From positions 1 to 5,169 of the forward strand of contig JAILPU010000256.1 of the NCBI GenBank assembly GCA_024699395.1: a stretch of DNA of 5,169 bases, in the 5' to 3' direction. Made by a program: the position numbers and the translations under genes. This document shows, one piece after another, positions 4,860 to 5,169 of the stretch. Positions within the stretch are counted from its first letter, which is position 1. Every line of letters begins with the position of its first letter. The notes beneath the pieces are model-generated. The model was not told the origin of the DNA. It did not search any database and saw only the letters and a program-made list of their open reading frames with translations. The DNA comes from Lachnospiraceae bacterium. GTDB taxonomy: Bacteria; Bacillota; Clostridia; Lachnospirales; Lachnospiraceae.

Positions 4860-5169
4860 TCAGTTCCCTTCTGTAGCCGAATCGACAAGTTCAATTATTC
4901 TCTCATTGATTTCATCATGCAGTTCATGATTTAATGCGTGTCCCGCATCTTCATAAAAAACTGCATCCATCCTGTTTTCAATAAGAAGTTCTTTGCCCCC
5001 AAGTTTCTGGAAGGGGTCCTTTTCACCCACGAGATAGGTTATCTTTTCCCTGATTGCATCGATTTCAGAAGGAGAAAATCCTTCTACTTTATGATATCCC
5101 ATAGCTGCGTTGTTAAAGCCTTTAAGAATGCTCCCAAAATGTTCCATCACAACGGGATTTTCACAAAAT
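4860..5169 (-). CDS. C-terminal part of an alpha/beta hydrolase
   Basis: The minus-strand frame is open from the right edge to a TGA at 4862-4860, giving 102 residues of a gene that starts outside the window. A GTG at 5150 lies in frame, but the frame runs on past it without a stop, so it is not taken as the start. The fragment has the end of an alpha/beta-hydrolase fold: the strand-turn ITYLVGEKDPF, whose Asp is the expected acid of the catalytic triad, and 26 residues later EDAGHALNHE, with the expected catalytic His, followed by a final helix (INERIIELVD). The nucleophile serine lies outside the window, so activity cannot be judged. Esterase, lipase, thioesterase or haloperoxidase-like chemistry are all possible. 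The gene is 4 bases upstream of the acyltransferase start, in one operon with it, which suggests the two act on related acyl or ester substrates. Confidence 0.8.
   Translation of the reverse strand, partial: FCENPVVMEHFGSILKGFNNAAMGYHKVEGFSPSEIDAIREKITYLVGEKDPFQKLGGKELLIENRMDAVFYEDAGHALNHELHDEINERIIELVDSATEGN
4865..4872 (-). promoter_or_regulatory. Ribosome binding site of the acyltransferase gene
   Basis: On the minus strand AGAAGGGA stands 9 bases before the ATG (4855-4853) and inside the last codons of the hydrolase gene. It supports the ATG over the in-frame TTG at 4894, and points to coupled translation of the two genes. Confidence 0.7.

Overview
The window looks like a piece of a low-to-moderate GC Firmicutes chromosome, most likely a Lachnospiraceae-type Clostridium relative (Butyrivibrio/Roseburia/Lachnospira-like). 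This is inferred from a probable GlgD-type C-terminus, the style of the genes and signals (GGAGG-type ribosome sites, tight operons, hairpin-plus-T terminators), and a single-Cache diguanylate cyclase of a kind common in motile Clostridia. No search was run, so the taxonomy is inference.

Layout. (1) 1-162, + strand: the last 53 codons of a left-handed beta-helix protein, best read as the C-terminus of GlgD (glycogen biosynthesis), closed by a strong intrinsic terminator at 177-217. (2) 163-552: a 390-base gene-free stretch. It holds that terminator, a decayed tandem repeat with a 37-base period (233-419), a 15-base dyad (441-455) and a weak promoter-like site just before the next gene. (3) 553-3484, + strand: a two-gene operon. 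The first gene encodes a divergent but apparently catalytically complete Enzyme I of the PEP:sugar phosphotransferase system. It is followed after one base by a membrane-bound diguanylate cyclase (TM-Cache-TM-HAMP-GGEEF). A hairpin at 3499-3529 ends the operon and reads as a terminator on both strands. (4) 3530-3652: a short intercistronic stretch with an orphan TATAAT and a 21-codon ORF behind a strong Shine-Dalgarno sequence, possibly the broken start of a small-peptide gene. (5) 3653-5169, - strand: a convergent operon, incomplete at the right edge. It encodes the C-terminal part of an alpha/beta hydrolase and then a stand-alone condensation-like acyltransferase with an intact HHxxxDG motif.

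How the genes may work together. The EI/cyclase pair places the PEP-charging step of the PTS and c-di-GMP synthesis under one transcript, which suggests a link between sugar or energy status and a c-di-GMP-controlled lifestyle. This is inference from arrangement only. The hydrolase/acyltransferase pair overlaps tightly enough to be one functional unit, probably acyl or ester chemistry on a small molecule or lipid, but the substrate cannot be read from the sequence. The two operons face each other and seem unrelated in function. Nothing here is a clear defence system, mobile element, CRISPR array or RNA gene.
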